This document shows, piece by piece, positions 5,285 through 7,386 of a stretch of 7,386 nt of DNA. The notes beneath the pieces are model-generated. The model worked only from the letters and a program-made list of their open reading frames with translations. It had not been told where the DNA came from and did not search any database. Both the position numbers and the translations under genes were made by a program. Position 1 is the first letter of the stretch. The number at the start of each line of letters is the position of its first letter. Source of the DNA: Actinomycetota bacterium (GTDB taxonomy: Bacteria > Actinomycetota > Acidimicrobiia > Spongiisociales > UBA5794); NCBI GenBank assembly GCA_003648875.1, contig QMQC01000080.1, positions 1 to 7,386 of the forward strand, in the 5' to 3' direction.

Positions 5285-7189
5285 ATGCGAGTCCCATCCA
5301 GGTTGACTCTGGCCATTGCGACGGCGTTCGCCATGGCTGCCTGCACGGGTACCGGTTCCGAGTCGTCACTGCCCATCGACACTTCGACTTCTCCTGCGAC
5401 TACGGCATCCACGCAACCAACCGAAACCGTACCGGAGGCAACAACGACTACCACTGTTCAGGTCGCGGCTGCGGAACTGAGCGACCTGGACGGACTCGGG
5501 TTCGACGATTTTCTCGAGGAGTCATATGAGTTCTTGCTGCTCAGGAACCCCGAGTTCCTCACCTCGCTCGGCCTGTCCGATGAGTACGGGCTTCGAGATG
5601 ATCGGCTGAATAATCTCTCACCGGAGTATCTGGAGGAGACGCAGGCGCTCGAGGTAGGGATCCTTGACCGGCTGCGGACCTATGAGCGGTCAGCACTGTC
5701 GGCTGAACACGCCGTCTCCTTCGATGTGTACCAGTGGTACCTCGATCAGAGGGTCAGAGGGCACCGGTTTGCATACCACGACTATCCGGTTCACGACTTC
5801 GTCAACAGTTACAACTTCCATCTGATACTCCTGCTCACCGAGGAGCATGCGATCGAGACGGTCGAAGATGCAGAGGACTACCTCAGTCGACTGTCGAAGA
5901 TCGACGAGCAGGTTGCCCAGCTACTCGATCGGCTGCGCATCAGCGAAGCTATGGGTGTCTTTCCTCCCGAGATCATCGCCACGAGAGCCAAGGCGACGCT
6001 CCGAGGCGATCTTGGCGGCACCGATGAACCGTCGGCAGTCCGCGTTGGTCGCCTGCCGCTATACACCTCGTTCGTCGACCGACTGAAAGGCGTGAATGGA
6101 CTCGACGAACCGACCCGGGTTTCGCTGCTCAATCGAGCCATAGCGGAATTGGAAGAATCCTTTGTCCCCGCCTGGGTGGCTCTGATCGATCACTTGGAGC
6201 AAATCGAGCCCTCGGCGTCGCCCGATGCTGGAGTCTGGCGGCTCCCAGATGGGGTCGCGTACTACGGGTGGCTGCTGCGCGAGCACACGTCGACCGACCT
6301 CACCGCCGAGGAAATCCACCGGCTCGGCCTCGAACAAGTGGCACGGGTAGAGGCTGAACTGCGCGCGGCGTTCGACGATCTGGGATACTCGAAGGACGCC
6401 GCGATCGGTGAACTTCGTCGACGCGCAGCCGAAGAGGCCGGGTTCCTCGATGGATCCGGGGGAGGCGTCGAGGCAGTCGTCTCGGCCTACGAGGATCTGA
6501 TTATCCGAGCCGAGGAGTCCCTGCAGCAATCGTTCAACCTGTGGCCGCAAGCCGACATCGGGATCGTACCGGAACCCTGGAACGGCGGCGGATACTACGT
6601 ACCCTCCTCGGTCGACGGATCTCGACCCGGTTCGTTTCACGCGGGCGCCGGCTCCAACGTTGCGGTCTACATCATGCCGACCGTGACCTATCACGAGGCA
6701 GTACCCGGCCACCACACCCAGATCGCCATCGCACGCGAACTAGGCCTTCCCACCTTCAGACGCTTTGTGGAGTACAACGCCTTCATCGAAGGATGGGCCC
6801 TCTATGCAGAGCGCTTGGCCTCGGAAATCGGGCTGTATGAAGACGACCCCTACGGCAACATCGGCCGACTCGAGCTCGAACTGCTTCGGGCGGTTCGTCT
6901 CGTGGTCGACACCGGAATCCACGCAATGCGTTGGTCCGACCAAACAGCGCACGACTACATGAGTGAAACGATCAGTGAGTGGTCCCACGAGGTGGAGCGC
7001 TACATGGTCTACCCGGGACAGGCGACCGGCTACATGATCGGTATGCAGACCATTCTCGATCTCAGGGACCAGACCGCTGCTGCCGGGACACTCGATATCG
7101 CAGCGTTCCACGACACCATCCTCGGCGGAGGCAGCATGCCCCTGAGCGTGCTGAGGGCGACGGTGGAGGAGTCCTTGAACGGCGACTGA
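5285..7189 (+). CDS. DUF885-family lipoprotein, putative zinc metallopeptidase
   Basis: A 634-residue exported protein. Residues 1-20 form a lipoprotein signal peptide: basic start (MRVPSR), hydrophobic core, and AMAAC with Cys20 as the lipid-anchor site. The -3 residue is Met, a slightly unusual lipobox. A Ser/Thr-rich spacer (about 21-60, with a run of five Thr) probably spans the cell wall. The DUF885 domain fills the rest. Near 470 is YHEAVPGHH, with His470, Glu471, His476 and His477; further on are FIEGWALYAE (Glu502, Gly503, Trp504) and YPGQATGY (576-583). These are the family hallmarks. His, Glu, His and the later Glu would suit a gluzincin-like zinc site, but the spacing differs from plain HExxH and few members have been characterised. 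The C-terminus ends in the family's usual GGGSMPLSVL segment, so the gene is complete. It lies 220 bp after the operon with a possible terminator between, so it is probably a separate unit. Peptidase activity is inferred from the motif, and its substrate is unknown. Confidence 0.88.
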   Translation: MRVPSRLTLAIATAFAMAACTGTGSESSLPIDTSTSPATTASTQPTETVPEATTTTTVQVAAAELSDLDGLGFDDFLEESYEFLLLRNPEFLTSLGLSDEYGLRDDRLNNLSPEYLEETQALEVGILDRLRTYERSALSAEHAVSFDVYQWYLDQRVRGHRFAYHDYPVHDFVNSYNFHLILLLTEEHAIETVEDAEDYLSRLSKIDEQVAQLLDRLRISEAMGVFPPEIIATRAKATLRGDLGGTDEPSAVRVGRLPLYTSFVDRLKGVNGLDEPTRVSLLNRAIAELEESFVPAWVALIDHLEQIEPSASPDAGVWRLPDGVAYYGWLLREHTSTDLTAEEIHRLGLEQVARVEAELRAAFDDLGYSKDAAIGELRRRAAEEAGFLDGSGGGVEAVVSAYEDLIIRAEESLQQSFNLWPQADIGIVPEPWNGGGYYVPSSVDGSRPGSFHAGAGSNVAVYIMPTVTYHEAVPGHHTQIAIARELGLPTFRRFVEYNAFIEGWALYAERLASEIGLYEDDPYGNIGRLELELLRAVRLVVDTGIHAMRWSDQTAHDYMSETISEWSHEVERYMVYPGQATGYMIGMQTILDLRDQTAAAGTLDIAAFHDTILGGGSMPLSVLRATVEESLNGD

Positions 7190-7327
7190 CCGTCACAGAA
7201 GAGTCGTGTCGGTGGGAATCGCACTCGATTCGCCTTCGTCTCTATTGGAATAGCTGCCGCACATTCGGCTGCCCTTGCTGTCCGGGTTCTTCCTGACGTT
7301 GGAGTCGTCAACCGGCCGCAAACCGAT

Positions 7328-7353
7328 CCAACTCGCGTGAGGCGAGTGATTGG
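7328..7353. other. inverted repeat near the right edge
   Basis: ACTCGC (7331-7336) and GCGAGT (7342-7347) are perfect inverse complements around a five-base spacer. CCA (7328-7330) and TGG (7351-7353) could add three pairs beyond a bulge. It starts about 140 bp after the lipoprotein stop codon. No T-run follows. It overlaps the -35 box of the candidate promoter below, so it may be an operator for the next gene rather than a terminator. I see no convincing gene in the rest of 7190-7386. Confidence 0.3.
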
Positions 7354-7377
7354 CCCGATCGATGCTGGGTCTAGGAT
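7350..7377 (+). promoter_or_regulatory. candidate promoter pointing out of the window
   Basis: A -35 box TTGGCC (7350-7355) and a -10 box TAGGAT (7372-7377) each match four of six consensus bases, with 16 bp between them. Transcription would start at about 7384 and serve a gene to the right of the window. This is a match by eye only. Confidence 0.35.
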
Positions 7378-7386
7378 TGGATGGCA

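Noticed and set aside
5083..5529. 148-codon open frame starting in the gap after the dehydrogenase gene
   Set aside because: It runs about 245 bp out of frame into the lipoprotein gene, crosses both hairpins, and its translation shows no recognisable family.
7190..7386. Frame that stays open from the lipoprotein stop codon to the window end (possible read-through or a new gene)
   Set aside because: The lipoprotein already ends with its family's normal C-terminus. There is no ATG or ribosome site in the extension, and an open run of about 65 codons is not surprising at this G+C content.

Overview
The window looks like chromosomal DNA from a high-G+C Gram-positive bacterium: an actinomycete, perhaps of the Acidimicrobiia type. 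G+C is roughly 60% by eye. The reasons are the codon bias (many G/C third positions), the long spurious reading frames opposite real genes, a Thr-rich spacer containing a run of five Thr after the lipobox of the secreted protein, and the C-terminal sequence of the first, truncated gene, whose style I associate with actinobacterial FAD oxidoreductases. The lineage is an inference from style, not from a marker gene.

Layout, left to right. (1) Positions 2-289 hold the C-terminal end of a DAO-type FAD-dependent oxidoreductase that begins outside the window. (2) Converging on it at 373-828 (minus) is an Lrp/AsnC-family regulator. (3) A 381-bp gap (829-1209) separates the regulator from a rightward operon. 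It holds a good candidate promoter for the regulator, a weak one for the operon, short direct repeats that could be operators, and a foldable 5' leader ending at the Shine-Dalgarno sequence. (4) The operon has two genes 21 bp apart: a class III PLP aminotransferase of the glutamate-1-semialdehyde-aminomutase-like type (1210-2574), and an 822-residue fusion of a flavin amine dehydrogenase with a GcvT-like folate domain, of the dimethylglycine/sarcosine dehydrogenase type (2596-5064). (5) A 220-bp gap with two hairpins, one possibly a terminator, leads to (6) a DUF885-family lipoprotein with a putative zinc-peptidase motif (5285-7189). (7) The last 197 bp show no convincing gene, but hold a hairpin and a candidate rightward promoter at the very end.

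How they may work together (inference): the flavoprotein would oxidatively remove an N-methyl group from an N-methylated amino acid or amine and pass the one-carbon unit to tetrahydrofolate. The aminotransferase would act on the resulting or a related amine or amino acid. The Lrp-type protein would sense an amino acid and control the operon from the shared intergenic region. The DAO-type gene on the left fits an amine/amino-acid catabolism neighbourhood. The exact substrate cannot be read from the sequence. The DUF885 lipoprotein may be an independent unit. I saw no mobile element, CRISPR array, tRNA or rRNA. I did not find a clearly new system; the most interesting items are the uncertain substrate of the two-gene operon and the structured leader in front of it.
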